A stretch of 46,376 bases of DNA from Corynebacterium sp. 122RC1 (GTDB lineage: Bacteria; Actinomycetota; Actinomycetes; Mycobacteriales; Mycobacteriaceae): assembly GCF_024580955.1 (NCBI RefSeq), contig NZ_JANIKD010000018.1:1-46376 (forward strand), in the 5' to 3' direction. Every line of letters begins with the position of its first letter. Positions within the stretch are counted from its first letter, which is position 1. Made by a program: the position numbers and the translations under genes. The notes beneath the pieces are model-generated. The model was not told the origin of the DNA and searched no databases. It saw only the letters and a program-made list of their open reading frames with translations. This document shows positions 1 to 9,387 of the stretch, one piece after another.

Positions 1-137
1 TCCCGCACCCCCACGCCCACCACCGCGACTTCGTCCTCATCCCCTGGCTCGACGCCGACCCCCACGCCACACTGAGTGGGAAGGCCGTGACCAGCCTGAT
101 CACGGGCCCCCCACTCACTACACTGGGGGACCTATGA
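1..137 (+). CDS. folK: FolK C-terminus (HPPK), 5' partial
   Basis: The frame starting at base 3 is open from the window edge to TGA at 135-137. It reads as the end of 6-hydroxymethyl-7,8-dihydropterin pyrophosphokinase, which transfers pyrophosphate from ATP in folate synthesis. The visible part has the family's end signature: PHPHAHHRDFVLIPWL, then an acidic D-A-D-P-H segment and a short helix. The stop overlaps the next start in an ATGA. Next to a DUF3180 gene and a panC-like gene this is the usual actinobacterial fol-operon end. Only about 44 residues are in the window. Confidence 0.8.
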   Translation, partial: PHPHAHHRDFVLIPWLDADPHATLSGKAVTSLITGPPLTTLGDL

Positions 138-574
138 TCCGGTTCCTCGCGGCGGCCGCTTTCTTCGCGGCCTGCACCTACATGCTGATGCTGCGCTTCT
201 ACGGCGTCCTCGTGCCGGTGCCCGCGGCGGTCCCGGTGACGCTGCTTGGTATGGCGGCGTTGTGCGTCGGCTTCGCTCTCCATATCCGCCGAAGTGTGGC
301 GCAGCGCCGCGTCGGCCTCGACCGCACCCAACTCAACCCCCTGCGCGCCGCCGGCTACCTGGCGTTCGCGAAAGCCAGTGAGTGGACGGCGGCGATCATG
401 GGCGGCACCTACCTCGGCATGGCGGGCTACGTACTGCCGCGGGCGGGGCGCCTGAGTGCAGCGGCTGCCGACGCCCCCGTGGTGGTCGCGGCCGTAATCG
501 CCTCCCTAGCCCTCGCGGTGGCGGCACGCTGGCTGGAGCGCAACTGCATGACCCCGCCGAACGCGGTAGGTTAG
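134..574 (+). CDS. DUF3180 family membrane protein
   Basis: 146-residue integral membrane protein with about four hydrophobic segments (roughly residues 1-20, 28-50, 84-104 and 115-131). The conserved block LNPLRAAGYLAFAKASEWTA lies between the second and third segments, which is what I know of DUF3180, a family that follows folK in many actinobacteria. Its start overlaps the folK stop by 4 bp, so translation is probably coupled. Function is unknown; linkage suggests an operon partner of folate genes but shows no biochemical role. Confidence 0.82.
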   Translation: MIRFLAAAAFFAACTYMLMLRFYGVLVPVPAAVPVTLLGMAALCVGFALHIRRSVAQRRVGLDRTQLNPLRAAGYLAFAKASEWTAAIMGGTYLGMAGYVLPRAGRLSAAAADAPVVVAAVIASLALAVAARWLERNCMTPPNAVG

Positions 575-579
575 AACCC

Positions 580-972
580 ATGAAAGAATGGGTCCTGATC
601 GCGCTGGCCGTGGTGTGCAGCATTGTCACGCTCACGACGGGATCAGTGCCACTCCTCAAAATCGCCCTACTCATCTCCCTATGGGCCGCCCTCGGCGGCG
701 CCTTCATGGTTGCCCGCCTCCGCCAACAGCAGGCTCACGAGGACTCACTGAGTGAAATACGCGCTCAACTGGACGCCATGCGCGAGCAGCTTGAGGAGCT
801 CAGCGGCTACTCAATGGCACAGCAACCAGCCCTGCATGCCGAGGCGCAGCGCATCGCTGAACTGCCCGCAGCCGACTCTGACCCCGACACCGAATCCGCC
901 GGCCGCCGCCGCGCCGACGCCCACACCAACGGCATCTCCGTAGCCGAACTCATCGCCCGCAACCGCAAATGA
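580..972 (+). CDS. Small membrane protein, DUF6779-like
   Basis: 130 residues. Two close hydrophobic segments (about 4-22 and 26-45) are followed by a cytoplasmic coiled-coil-like stretch (about 50-75, rich in Q, E and L), an acidic linker, and a C-terminal block GRRRADAHTNGISVAELIAR. Arginine-rich residues followed by SVAEL near the end resemble the corynebacterial DUF6779 family as I remember it. It starts 5 bp after the DUF3180 stop and its own stop overlaps the next start (ATGA), so it belongs to the folK operon. Function unknown. Confidence 0.7.
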   Translation: MKEWVLIALAVVCSIVTLTTGSVPLLKIALLISLWAALGGAFMVARLRQQQAHEDSLSEIRAQLDAMREQLEELSGYSMAQQPALHAEAQRIAELPAADSDPDTESAGRRRADAHTNGISVAELIARNRK

Positions 973-1364
973 ACACCCCCAGCCTCAGCGTCCACATCAC
1001 CGACCCCACCGTCACCATCCCCACCCACCACCGCCTAGTGAGTGACCCCCACACCGCAGACGCCCTAATCTCCGCCACTCCACTGAGTGGGCTGCGCCGT
1101 GGCCAGCTCGTCATCTACACCGACCCCGCCCTCGGCCTTGAGCCCGCGGTGGACCACAGTGGCTTGGCGGTTCCCTACGGCGAGCGCACGGTGATTTTCG
1201 CCTCCAGTGAGATCGCCCAGGTACTCATTGAGCTGCTGTTCCCAGCCCACCCCTACTCAGTGGCGTTGGAGCACCTGCCTGCTTTCCGGGCGGCGTACGC
1301 GGCGTTCGTGCGTGCGCAGCAAGAATTGGACACCCTGATCACAAGGAGCCCCAGTGCCTTTTGA
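969..1364 (+). CDS. Hypothetical protein in folK-panC interval
   Basis: 131-residue soluble protein with no signal peptide or membrane segment. The start overlaps the preceding stop by 4 bp and the end overlaps the panC-like gene by 11 bp, so it is embedded in the operon. I do not recognise a family. A hydrophobic core around residues 66-92 (VPYGERTVIFASSEIAQVLI) suggests a small alpha/beta fold. The gene contains one exact copy of the CACTGAGTG palindrome (1081-1089). Strict operon overlap supports it being real. Confidence 0.6.
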   Translation: MNTPSLSVHITDPTVTIPTHHRLVSDPHTADALISATPLSGLRRGQLVIYTDPALGLEPAVDHSGLAVPYGERTVIFASSEIAQVLIELLFPAHPYSVALEHLPAFRAAYAAFVRAQQELDTLITRSPSAF

Positions 1365-2097
1365 ACCCGGCCGCGCAATGCCGCTTTCCGACCCCGCCCC
1401 CTTCACCCGCGCCTTCCGCCGCCTCGGCAAGCCCGTGTGCCTGGTCCCTGTACTGAGTGACACCCTCCACGCCGGCCACTTTGCGCTCATCCGCGCCGCC
1501 CGCTCAGTGCCTGGGGCGGTCACGCTGGTCGCCGCGCCGTTCGCGGTGCAGGGGTTGGAGAAGGAGCGTGTCGACGCCACCTGGCACTACGATCCCCGTG
1601 AACTCACTCCCCGAATCGGCTTTGACTACGAGCCCCTCAACCCCGAAGTCCCCGACAAACTCGCCCGCCTGATTGCACTGAGTAACAGTGTCGGTGCCAG
1701 CGATATGTTCCTGGGCGAGAAAGATTATGAGCTGCTGGTGATCACTCAGCGGGTGGTGAACGATTACCGTTTGCCGCTCAAGCTTCACTCAGTGCCGGTG
1801 GTGCGGATGCCGGATGGGTTGGCGGTGTCGGGCCGGAATGTGCGTGTGCCTGAGTCGGAGCGGGAGTTGGCGCTGGTCCTGGCTGCTTCACTCACTGCTG
1901 GGGTGCATGCGGCGCAGGGTGACTCGGTGGGGGCGGCGTTGGGTGTGTTTGAGGCAGCCGGGATTGCCCCGTTGTATTTGGAGTTGCGGGGGCTGGGGTT
2001 GGGGCCTGCGCCGCGGGAGGGGGATGTGCGTTTATTGGGTGGTGTGGAGCTCCCTTGTGGTGTGGTGCTTCATGATTCGGTGGGTTGGGCCAGGTAG
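1354..2097 (+). CDS. PanC-like pantoate-beta-alanine ligase homologue, degenerate
   Basis: About 247 residues starting at GTG 1354, with an AAGGAG Shine-Dalgarno at 1343-1348. It resembles pantothenate synthetase, which makes pantothenate from pantoate, beta-alanine and ATP. The adenylyltransferase HxGH is present (LHAGH), as is GEKDY with its ATP-binding lysine. Other canonical sites are changed: V-P-T-M-G has become V-P-V-L-S with an extra residue before HxGH, the N-P-x-Q-F pantoate glutamine is not visible, the QQ after GEKDY is EL, and SSRN is SGRN. It is also shorter than the usual 280 or so residues. It may be a divergent paralogue with another substrate. It overlaps the convergent HNH gene by 28 bp. 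Confidence 0.72.
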   Translation: MPFEPGRAMPLSDPAPFTRAFRRLGKPVCLVPVLSDTLHAGHFALIRAARSVPGAVTLVAAPFAVQGLEKERVDATWHYDPRELTPRIGFDYEPLNPEVPDKLARLIALSNSVGASDMFLGEKDYELLVITQRVVNDYRLPLKLHSVPVVRMPDGLAVSGRNVRVPESERELALVLAASLTAGVHAAQGDSVGAALGVFEAAGIAPLYLELRGLGLGPAPREGDVRLLGGVELPCGVVLHDSVGWAR

Positions 2098-3203
2098 GCT
2101 TCGGTTTCTTCGCGCCAGCCTTTGCGGGTTGTGGCGGTGTGGTTGCGGGTGCCGGGGTGGTGGGGTGTGCGTTTGTAGATGGGGGCGCCGGTGGTGGGGC
2201 AGCGTTCCATGCGGCCGTTTTTGGGGTGGGCGGGGTTGTCGTCGTTGGTGGCGTTGTGGTCGGGGCAGAGGAGCATGAGGTTGTCGGTGGTGGTGGCGCC
2301 GCCGCGGCTGAAGGCGACGACGTGGTGGTATTGGCAGCGCCAGGCGGGTTGGGTGCAGCCTGGTTGTGGGCAGACGAGGGTTTCGGTGGCCAGCAGGAGG
2401 CGTTGGAGGCGGTCGGCGAAGCGTTTGATGGGGATGGCCTCTGCGCCGATGCGCCCGCGTTCGTCCTGCGCGGTCACGATGGCGTAGCCGGTGTCGCCGA
2501 TCTCCAGCCCGCCGAGCTCGGACAGGGGGATGCCGGCGCCGTCAAACGTGTAGACTTTGCCGTCCTTGAAGTAGCCTTCCGACGGGCGCAGGGGCAGCAG
2601 GAGGCCAGGTTGGTAGGCCCGCGCGCCGTCGGCTGCGTGTTTGCTGCCGAGGATGGCGTCGATGAGGGACTCGGCGAAGGCTTCGGGGCGGCTGACGCCC
2701 TGTTTGAGGCGGGAGTTGATGTCGCGTTCGAGGAGGCGCTCGATCCGGGTGAGGGTAGCGTCGTTGAAGACGCCGTGGAGGCGGCGCTGGCCGTTGGCGT
2801 CAGCTTTGCGCTGAGAGTAGAGGCGTTGCTTGCGGTTCGGGGCGTAGCCGCGGCTGGTTTTGAACTCGGTGACCAGCTCCTTGGCTACGTCGATAGCTTC
2901 ATCCACCGTCTTGCCGGCGGCCTTGACAAGGCACCGACGCGTGACCTCGGGGCGATCCTCCTCCGAGAGGACCTTGACCTGCTTTGCGATGCCGTCGAGG
3001 GCCTCCAGCGGGATCCCCTGCGCCGCCTCGCGCACCCCGGGCGGCGCGAAGAATTTATACATCCACTCCATGCGCCGCACGGTGTCCTTGGACATGCAAA
3101 ATCGCCGCGCCACCTGTTCTTTTGAATCCTTGCGCCGCGCGGCCACCACAGCCGCCACGAGCGCAATACCTGCCTTGTGATACGCCAGTGCAATTTGTTC
3201 CAT
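2070..3203 (-). CDS. HNH endonuclease family protein
   Basis: 377 residues from the ATG at 3203 (MEQIALAYH). An in-frame extension to 3284 exists but has no homology feel. The N-terminus holds a helical DNA-binding-like segment (VARRFCMSKDTVRRMEWM). The C-terminus is a zinc-type HNH nuclease: C-P-Q-P-G-C, then C-Q-Y-H-H-V, a D-N-L-M-L-L-C core and C-P-D-H-N. Such genes are multicopy in actinobacterial genomes, often with a DUF222-like N-terminus, and their role is mostly unknown (mobile nuclease or host endonuclease). The 3' end overlaps the panC-like gene by 28 bp. Confidence 0.8.
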   Translation of the reverse strand: MEQIALAYHKAGIALVAAVVAARRKDSKEQVARRFCMSKDTVRRMEWMYKFFAPPGVREAAQGIPLEALDGIAKQVKVLSEEDRPEVTRRCLVKAAGKTVDEAIDVAKELVTEFKTSRGYAPNRKQRLYSQRKADANGQRRLHGVFNDATLTRIERLLERDINSRLKQGVSRPEAFAESLIDAILGSKHAADGARAYQPGLLLPLRPSEGYFKDGKVYTFDGAGIPLSELGGLEIGDTGYAIVTAQDERGRIGAEAIPIKRFADRLQRLLLATETLVCPQPGCTQPAWRCQYHHVVAFSRGGATTTDNLMLLCPDHNATNDDNPAHPKNGRMERCPTTGAPIYKRTPHHPGTRNHTATTRKGWREETEAYLAQPTES

Positions 3204-3292
3204 GGCACACACGCTAAGGGGGCGGAAAGCGGCAGAGAAGAGGCCCTGTCTGCCTGTGGATAACTCAGTGCAACCAGGCGGCAACCAAGCGG

Positions 3293-4135
3293 CTAGTTAT
3301 CCACAGATGCGAGGAAGGCCTTGACTTCTTCCCTCGTAGGTGGTTGGGCGCCCACCCGTGTGCACGTCACCGCGGCGGAGTTGGCGGCGTGCTGGGCGAT
3401 CTCCTCCCACTCAGTAGCGCCTGCCTGGAGCTGAGCCAGGATGGCGCCCATGACAGTGTCGCCGGCGCCGATCGTATCTGCCACCTCAATCGCCGGGGCG
3501 CTCACGCGGAACACCTTGCCCAGTGAGTGGACCTCGAGGCCCTCGCCGCCACGGGTGATCACCTTGACCGGCGCTGTGGGGTGGCCCAGGAACTCGTCTT
3601 CTTCCTCGGAGAGTTTCAGCAGATCAACGTGATCGATCAAGTCCAGCAGGCGGGCTTTGTGTGACTCAGTGGCGTAGAACGGCCTGATGTTCGGGTCCAG
3701 CGCCACGAAGCATCCCACTGAGTGGAGGTGTTTGGCCAGCTCGATGTAGCGGCTGGCCGCCGGCTCGAGGGCGAGGGAGACGGTGCCAAAGCAGGCGATG
3801 GAGGGCGTTTCACTCAGTGAGGGGTTGGCGAGGCGGTCTGCGGTGCCTTCGGTGTAGAAGGTGTAGGTGGCGGAGCCGTCGGGGCCGATGTTGGTGAGTG
3901 CGAGGGTGGTGGGTTCGGGGCCGCGTTGGATGCCGGTGGTGTCGATGCCTTCTTGGGCGAGGGTTTGGACGAGTTGTTCGCCGAAGGTGTCTGTGGAGAG
4001 GCGTGAGATGAAGCGGACTTGGGCGCCTTGGCGTGCCGCCGCGATTGCTACGTTGTAGGGGCCGCCGCCGAGGGCCGCGGTGAATGCGCCGTTCTGGGGT
4101 ACGAGGTCTACTAGGCCTTCGCCGCAAATGATCAT
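3293..4135 (-). CDS. PfkB-family sugar kinase (fructokinase-like)
   Basis: 280 residues, the usual size for ribokinase/PfkB enzymes, which phosphorylate a sugar with ATP. Signature 1 is at about residues 23-37 ([15 protein letters not shown]). Signature 2, [11 protein letters not shown], is near residue 217 and carries the catalytic aspartate and the GAGD anion hole. The N-terminus [11 protein letters not shown] and overall layout are closest to bacterial fructokinases, but the sugar cannot be proved. ATG 4135 is favoured because a -10 (TACAAT) ends 7 nt upstream, implying a leaderless mRNA. It is divergent from lysS. The gene holds two exact copies of the CACTSAGTG palindrome. Confidence 0.85.
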   Translation of the reverse strand: MIICGEGLVDLVPQNGAFTAALGGGPYNVAIAAARQGAQVRFISRLSTDTFGEQLVQTLAQEGIDTTGIQRGPEPTTLALTNIGPDGSATYTFYTEGTADRLANPSLSETPSIACFGTVSLALEPAASRYIELAKHLHSVGCFVALDPNIRPFYATESHKARLLDLIDHVDLLKLSEEEDEFLGHPTAPVKVITRGGEGLEVHSLGKVFRVSAPAIEVADTIGAGDTVMGAILAQLQAGATEWEEIAQHAANSAAVTCTRVGAQPPTREEVKAFLASVDN

Positions 4136-4141
4136 GGCTGT

Positions 4142-4148
4142 TATTGTA
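4142..4148. promoter_or_regulatory. Bidirectional -10 element between pfkB-like and lysS
   Basis: The string TATTGTA reads as -10 TATTGT on the plus strand (4142-4147) and TACAAT on the minus strand (4148-4143). In each direction exactly 7 nt separate the hexamer from a start codon: GTG 4155 for lysS and ATG 4135 for the kinase. Both genes would then have leaderless mRNAs from one symmetrical element. No strong -35 is visible. The alternative lysS ATG at 4134 would overlap the kinase start codon and leave no room for either signal. Confidence 0.55.
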
Positions 4149-4154
4149 TCCCGT

Positions 4155-5666
4155 GTGGAAAAAGAACCAGAGCAGCTTCGTATTCGGCGTGAAAAGCGCG
4201 CGTCCCTCCTAGATCGCGGCCATGAGCCGTATCCGGTGGAGGTGGATCGCACGGATAGTATTTCTGATTTGCGTGCGCAGTATGAGGGCAAGCTTGAAGA
4301 CGGCGAAGAGACGGATCATGAGGTTGCCGTCGCGGGCCGTGTGATGTTTGTGCGCAACACCGGCAAGCTGTGTTTTGCAGCGTTGCAGGAGGGCAATGGG
4401 CAGACGATTCAGGCGATGCTTTCGCTTGCGGTGGTCGGCGAGGAGGCTTTGGCGAGCTGGAAGCAGGACGTTGACCTGGGTGATATCGTTTCCATTCGCG
4501 GCCGCATCATCCGTTCGCGCCGCGGTGAGCTGTCGGTGATGGCCTCCTCCTGGCACATGGCGTCTAAGGCGATCCGCCCGCTGCCGGTGGCGTTTGCGGA
4601 GATGAGCGAGGATTCCCGCGTGCGCCACCGCTACACCGACCTCATCATGCGTGAGCAAGCCCGCACCAACGCCTTGACCCGTATCAAGGTGATGCGCGCC
4701 CTGCGCAACTTCCTGGAGGGGGAGGGCTTCCTTGAGGTGGAAACCCCGATGCTGCAGACGCTGCACGGTGGCGCAGCGGCACGCCCCTTTGTCACTCACT
4801 CGAACGCCCTCGACATCGACCTCTACCTGCGCATCGCCCCTGAGCTCTACCTGAAGCGCTGCGTGGTCGGCGGCATCGAGCGGGTCTTCGAGGTCAACCG
4901 CAACTTCCGCAATGAGGGCGTGGACTCCTCTCACTCGCCGGAGTTCGCCATGCTGGAGACGTACCAGGCGTGGGGCACATACGACGACGGCGCCGCCTTG
5001 ATCCAAAACCTCATCCAATCCGTAGCCCTCGAGGTTTTCGGCTCCACCACGGTGACGCTTGCGGATGGCACTGAGTACGACCTCGGTGGCCAGTGGAAAT
5101 CCATTGAGATGTACCCCTCACTGAATGAGGCGCTGGCGCGGAAGTTCCCTGGCCAGCCGGAGGTGACCATCCAGTCCACGGTGGATGAGCTCAAAGAAAT
5201 CGCTGCGGTGATTGGCCTGGAGGTGCCGTCGAAAGGCGGCTGGGGCCACGGGAAGTTGGTGGAGGAGATCTGGGAACATCTGTGCGCAGACCAGCTCCAT
5301 GGGCCGATTTTTGTGCGGGATTTCCCGGTGGAGACCTCGCCGCTGACTCGCCAGCACCGCAGCAAGCCGGGTGTGACGGAGAAATGGGATCTGTACGTGC
5401 GCGGCTTTGAGCTGGCCACCGGCTATTCGGAGCTGGTGGACCCAGTGATCCAGCGCGAGCGCTTTGAGGACCAGGCGCGCCTGGCTGCCGGCGGCGACGA
5501 AGAGGCAATGGTGTTGGACGAGGACTTCCTCGCAGCCATGGAGCAGGGTATGCCGCCCACTGCGGGCTGCGGCATGGGCATTGACCGCCTGCTCATGGCG
5601 CTGACCGGCCTAGGTATCCGCGAGACCGTCCTGTTCCCCATGGTCAAGCCGGAGCGTCTCAGTTAG
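4155..5666 (+). CDS. lysS: Lysyl-tRNA synthetase, class II
   Basis: Charges tRNA-Lys with lysine in the cytoplasm. The order is an OB-fold anticodon domain (about residues 50-150), then the class II core: motif 1 around [10 protein letters not shown], motif 2 [14 protein letters not shown] near 250, and motif 3 [15 protein letters not shown] near 471. The 503-residue length fits. I chose GTG 4155 ([15 protein letters not shown]), because it aligns with where the family begins and matches the leaderless promoter. ATG 4134 would add seven residues. The 3' end overlaps the convergent hydrolase by 57 bp. lysS upstream of clpC is the corynebacterial order. Confidence 0.93.
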   Translation: MEKEPEQLRIRREKRASLLDRGHEPYPVEVDRTDSISDLRAQYEGKLEDGEETDHEVAVAGRVMFVRNTGKLCFAALQEGNGQTIQAMLSLAVVGEEALASWKQDVDLGDIVSIRGRIIRSRRGELSVMASSWHMASKAIRPLPVAFAEMSEDSRVRHRYTDLIMREQARTNALTRIKVMRALRNFLEGEGFLEVETPMLQTLHGGAAARPFVTHSNALDIDLYLRIAPELYLKRCVVGGIERVFEVNRNFRNEGVDSSHSPEFAMLETYQAWGTYDDGAALIQNLIQSVALEVFGSTTVTLADGTEYDLGGQWKSIEMYPSLNEALARKFPGQPEVTIQSTVDELKEIAAVIGLEVPSKGGWGHGKLVEEIWEHLCADQLHGPIFVRDFPVETSPLTRQHRSKPGVTEKWDLYVRGFELATGYSELVDPVIQRERFEDQARLAAGGDEEAMVLDEDFLAAMEQGMPPTAGCGMGIDRLLMALTGLGIRETVLFPMVKPERLS

Positions 5667-6419
5667 CCACTCGATGTAGCGGGCGGTGACCTCCTCCTTG
5701 CCGTAGTCATTGAGGATTTCGTGGTAGCCGCCCGGCTGCAGTTCAAGCTGAATGGATGTGGACTTCTTGGCGAACTCCTTGGAGCCTTGGGGGTTGGCCA
5801 GGTGGTCGTCGGTTCCGTGGAGGATCAGGGTGGGGATGCTCGGCCAGGAGCCGGCCAGGGCGGCGTGTCCCTCCAGCATCATTGAGGCGCCAGTGAGAAG
5901 GGGGACTTTCCCCAGGTAGTTCAGGGGATCGTTCTGGTATTTGGCTACTGCCTGTGGGTCGCGAGCGGTGTGGGCGGCGTCCAGGCTGGCGGCAGGGAGG
6001 CCGGGGAAGAACTTGGCCAGAGCGCGGCCTGCGCGCACTGCGGGCAGGGGCAGCGCCGTCTCGGGGAGAAATGCCGGGCCGGAAAGCATTACTGCCTGCA
6101 CGTTTTCGGCGTTGTGCTGCACTGATCGGGCGGTGATGAGCCCACCCATTGAGTGGCCGAAGAGCACCAGCGGATGGGAGCCAAGCTCGCGGCGTGCGGC
6201 GAGGTGATCCTGCACGAGAGTAGCTACGTCTACCTGTGCCTTCTTTCCTTCTTCGGCGGCTGCGCCGTGACCGCGGTGATCGTAGGTGTAGGCCTCGATG
6301 CCGGCGTCGTTTAGCGCCTCGATAAACGGCAGGTAGCGTCCGTGATGCTCGGCGTAGCCGTGGGCGATGAGCACTGTGGCGCGGGGACGTTGTGGGGTGG
6401 GGAAGTGTTTGAGTTGCAT
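5610..6419 (-). CDS. Alpha/beta hydrolase, monoacylglycerol-lipase-like
   Basis: 269 residues, cytoplasmic, no signal peptide. [10 protein letters not shown] near residue 20 gives the oxyanion HG motif typical of monoacylglycerol lipases. GHSMGG near 88-93 is the nucleophile elbow with the catalytic serine, HGTDDHLA holds the acid and GGYHEILND the histidine, so the triad is complete. It probably hydrolyses monoacylglycerols or related esters. The 57-bp overlap with lysS covers the whole C-terminal tail after the last helix. Upstream lies the clpC regulatory region. Confidence 0.82.
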   Translation of the reverse strand: MQLKHFPTPQRPRATVLIAHGYAEHHGRYLPFIEALNDAGIEAYTYDHRGHGAAAEEGKKAQVDVATLVQDHLAARRELGSHPLVLFGHSMGGLITARSVQHNAENVQAVMLSGPAFLPETALPLPAVRAGRALAKFFPGLPAASLDAAHTARDPQAVAKYQNDPLNYLGKVPLLTGASMMLEGHAALAGSWPSIPTLILHGTDDHLANPQGSKEFAKKSTSIQLELQPGGYHEILNDYGKEEVTARYIEWLTETLRLDHGEQDGLADT

Positions 6420-6439
6420 TCTTCCTTTGTAGCGCGCTT

Positions 6440-6457
6440 TGTTCGCTTATGGCGTAC
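6440..6457. promoter_or_regulatory. ClgR-type operator upstream of clpC
   Basis: The 18 bp fit the C. glutamicum ClgR consensus as I remember it, WNNWCGCYNANRGCGWWS, at every position, and also contain GTTCGC-N5-GCG as described for Streptomyces ClgR. The site lies 123 bp upstream of the clpC start, in the interval where an activator of Clp protease genes is expected. Confidence 0.6.
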
Positions 6458-6511
6458 ATGGTGCCTGAACTGGGAAAATGGGGGTTTTGGGTGGGGTTGA
6501 GTGAGCGTTTG

Positions 6512-6537
6512 GGAAATGCGTGTCCATTGCGAGCGTT
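6512..6537 (+). promoter_or_regulatory. SigH-type promoter for clpC
   Basis: GGAA at 6512-6515 and GTT at 6535-6537 are 19 nt apart, matching the GGAA-N18-20-GTT pattern of the corynebacterial heat/oxidative-stress sigma factor SigH. It sits 43 bp before the clpC start and downstream of the ClgR-type site, so heat and proteotoxic control would converge on clpC. Confidence 0.5.
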
Positions 6538-6579
6538 AGAGTGGGTGACACATTAGGACAATCTTTTAGGGGAGTGAAC

Positions 6580-9213
6580 ATGTTCGAGCGGTTTACTGAT
6601 CGTGCTCGTCGCGTGATCGTGCTGGCCCAGGAGGAAGCCCGCGGGCTGAACCACAACTACATTGGCACTGAGCACATCCTGCTCGGTCTTATCCATGAGG
6701 GTGAAGGCGTTGCAGCGAAGGCGCTGGAGTCCATGGGGATTTCGCTTGACGACGTCCGCCGTGAAGTCGAGGAAATCATCGGCCGCGGCGCGGAACCGCC
6801 GGTAGGCCACATCCCCTTTACCCCGCGCGCCAAAAAGGTTTTGGAGCTTTCGCTGCGCGAGGGCCTGCAGATGGGCCACAAGTACATCGGCACCGAGTTC
6901 TTGCTGCTCGGCCTCATCCGTGAAGGCGAGGGCGTTGCTGCGCAGGTGCTGGTGAAGCTCGGCGCTGACCTGCCGCGCGTGCGTCAGCAGGTGATCCAGT
7001 TGCTCTCCGGCTACGAGGGTGAGACGCCAGAAAACAGCCAGGAAAACGACGAGCCCGTGGGCGCATCGGCCTCACGCGGCGGCCAGGGCCGAAAGGGTGG
7101 CCAGGGCGATCGTTCCAACTCGCTGGTACTGGACCAATTTGGCCGCAACCTCACCCAGGCTGCGCGCGATGGCAAGCTGGACCCAGTTGTGGGCCGCGAG
7201 CAGGAAATCGAGCGCATTATGCAGGTGCTATCCCGCCGTACCAAAAACAACCCGGTGCTGATCGGTGAGCCCGGTGTGGGTAAGACCGCCGTGGTGGAGG
7301 GCTTGGCGCTGGATATTGTGAATGGCAAGGTGCCGGAGACGCTCAAGGATAAGCAGGTCTACTCACTGGACTTGGGCTCCCTGGTGGCCGGCTCCCGTTA
7401 CCGTGGTGATTTTGAGGAACGCCTGAAGAAGGTGCTCAAGGAAATCAACCAGCGTGGTGACATCATCCTGTTCATCGACGAGATCCACACCCTGGTTGGC
7501 GCAGGTGCCGCAGAGGGTGCGATCGACGCCGCCAGCTTGCTCAAGCCAAAACTCGCCCGCGGTGAGCTGCAAACCATTGGTGCTACCACCTTGGATGAGT
7601 ACCGCAAGCACATCGAGAAGGACGCCGCCCTTGAACGCCGCTTCCAGCCGGTGCAGGTCCCGGAGCCATCCGTGGAGATGACGATCGAGATCCTCAAGGG
7701 CCTCCGCGACCGCTACGAGGCACACCACCGCGTGTCCATCACCGACGGCGCCCTAGCAGCAGCGGCGCAGCTTTCTGACCGCTACATCAATGACCGATTC
7801 CTGCCAGACAAGGCAGTGGACCTCATCGACGAGGCCGGCGCCCGGATGCGCATCAAGCGCATGACCGCCCCTGAGTCCATCCGCAAGGTAGATGACAGGA
7901 TCGCGGAGGTTCGCCGCGAAAAGGAAGCAGCCATCGACGCCCAGGACTTTGAAAAGGCTGCTGGCCTGCGCGATCAAGAGCGTCAGCTCTCCGAGGAGCG
8001 CGCGGTCAAAGAAAAGCAGTGGCGCGACGGCGACCTGGAGGAAATCGCTGAGGTAGGCGAGGAGCAGATCGCTGAGGTGCTGGGCAATTGGACCGGCATT
8101 CCAGTGTTTAAGCTCACCGAAGAGGAATCTTCCCGCCTGCTGCGCATGGAAGAGGAGCTGCACAAGCGCATCATCGGCCAGGAGGATGCGGTCAAGGCAG
8201 TCTCTCGGGCAATCCGACGCACCCGCGCCGGCCTCAAGGACCCTCGCCGCCCATCCGGCTCCTTCATCTTCGCCGGTCCATCTGGTGTGGGTAAAACGGA
8301 GCTCTCCAAGGCCCTGGCGAACTTCCTGTTCGGTGAAGATGACGCCCTCATCCAGATCGACATGGGCGAGTTCCACGACCGCTTCACCGCCTCCCGCCTC
8401 TTCGGTGCCCCTCCGGGCTACGTGGGCTACGAGGAGGGTGGCCAGCTCACCGAGAAGGTGCGCCGCAAGCCATTTTCGGTGGTGCTCTTCGACGAAATCG
8501 AAAAAGCGCACAAGGAAATCTACAACACCTTGCTGCAGGTGCTGGAAGACGGCCGCCTCACCGACGGCCAGGGCCGCGTGGTGGACTTCAAGAACACCGT
8601 ACTGATCTTCACCTCGAACCTAGGTACCCAGGACATTTCCAAGGCTGTGGGTATGGGCTTCAGCTCCGTTGGTGAGACCGATGCTGAGGGCCAGTACGAG
8701 CGCATGAAGCAGAAGGTCAACGACGAGCTCAAGAAGCACTTCCGCCCAGAGTTCCTCAACCGTATCGATGAGATCGTGGTGTTCCACCAGCTCACCCAAG
8801 AGCAGATTGTGGAAATGGTGGACCTGCTGGTTGGCCGCGTGTCCAAGGCGCTCGGCCAGAAGGACATGGGCATCGAGCTCACCGACTTGGCCAAGAACCT
8901 CCTGGCCAAGCGCGGCTTCGACCCTGTGCTCGGCGCGCGCCCACTGCGCCGCACCATCCAGCGTGAGATCGAGGATGTACTGAGTGAGAAGATCCTCTTC
9001 GGCGAGGTCGGCGCTGGTGAGATCGTGACCGTAGACGTTGAAGGTTGGGATGGGGAGTCCAAGGACACCGACCGAGCCCGCTTCACCTTCACGCCTCGGC
9101 CAAAGCCGCTGGATGCATTCACTGAGTCAGAGGAGGTGCTCGCAGCGCAGCAGGCCGTGCTCGACGCAGCGGACAACCCCGAGGACCTCCCTGAGGAACT
9201 GGTAGAGGAGTAA
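6580..9213 (+). CDS. clpC: ClpC AAA+ chaperone of the ClpCP protease
   Basis: 877-residue Hsp100 unfoldase that feeds substrates to ClpP. Two N-terminal Clp-N repeats (about 1-145) are followed by AAA+ domain 1 with Walker [10 protein letters not shown] near 228 and Walker B LFIDEIH, a UVR-like middle segment ([15 protein letters not shown], near 451), AAA+ domain 2 with Walker [10 protein letters not shown] near 566, and the C-terminal D2-small domain ending LGARPLRR. The start [12 protein letters not shown] matches the family and has a GGGAG ribosome site at 6569-6573. An in-frame ATG at 6520 would run through the promoter and is rejected. Confidence 0.97.
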   Translation: MFERFTDRARRVIVLAQEEARGLNHNYIGTEHILLGLIHEGEGVAAKALESMGISLDDVRREVEEIIGRGAEPPVGHIPFTPRAKKVLELSLREGLQMGHKYIGTEFLLLGLIREGEGVAAQVLVKLGADLPRVRQQVIQLLSGYEGETPENSQENDEPVGASASRGGQGRKGGQGDRSNSLVLDQFGRNLTQAARDGKLDPVVGREQEIERIMQVLSRRTKNNPVLIGEPGVGKTAVVEGLALDIVNGKVPETLKDKQVYSLDLGSLVAGSRYRGDFEERLKKVLKEINQRGDIILFIDEIHTLVGAGAAEGAIDAASLLKPKLARGELQTIGATTLDEYRKHIEKDAALERRFQPVQVPEPSVEMTIEILKGLRDRYEAHHRVSITDGALAAAAQLSDRYINDRFLPDKAVDLIDEAGARMRIKRMTAPESIRKVDDRIAEVRREKEAAIDAQDFEKAAGLRDQERQLSEERAVKEKQWRDGDLEEIAEVGEEQIAEVLGNWTGIPVFKLTEEESSRLLRMEEELHKRIIGQEDAVKAVSRAIRRTRAGLKDPRRPSGSFIFAGPSGVGKTELSKALANFLFGEDDALIQIDMGEFHDRFTASRLFGAPPGYVGYEEGGQLTEKVRRKPFSVVLFDEIEKAHKEIYNTLLQVLEDGRLTDGQGRVVDFKNTVLIFTSNLGTQDISKAVGMGFSSVGETDAEGQYERMKQKVNDELKKHFRPEFLNRIDEIVVFHQLTQEQIVEMVDLLVGRVSKALGQKDMGIELTDLAKNLLAKRGFDPVLGARPLRRTIQREIEDVLSEKILFGEVGAGEIVTVDVEGWDGESKDTDRARFTFTPRPKPLDAFTESEEVLAAQQAVLDAADNPEDLPEELVEE

Positions 9214-9216
9214 GCA

Positions 9217-9387
9217 ATGGGAATCACCTTCCGCAAGCGCAAGAAGCTCGGCAAGAACTCTTGGCTGAACCTCTCCGGCTCTGGTGCGTCCGCCAGCACC
9301 AAGATTGGGCCGGTAACGGTGAACTCCCGTGGCGGAGTGTGGGTGAACCTGCCCGGTGGGCTCACCTACCGAGGGCGCTGGCGCTAA
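9217..9387 (+). CDS. Small DUF4236-like protein
   Basis: 56 residues: MGITFRKRKKLGKNS, then LNLSGSGASAS, then repeated short beta turns ending VWVNLPGGLTYRGRWR. The pattern of a basic FRK start, L-N-L-S, alternating glycine/valine strands and a final G-x-x-Y matches DUF4236 (the N-terminal segment of many bacterial surface or SHOCT-associated proteins) as I remember it. The gene begins 3 bp after the clpC stop, so it is probably co-transcribed. Its TAA overlaps the mutY stop by 4 bp. Function unknown. Confidence 0.65.
   Translation: MGITFRKRKKLGKNSWLNLSGSGASASTKIGPVTVNSRGGVWVNLPGGLTYRGRWR

Noticed and set aside
2085..3125. 346-residue plus-strand ORF opposite the HNH gene
   Set aside because: Gly/Val/Ala-rich shadow of a high-GC gene; the minus strand carries clear HNH motifs.
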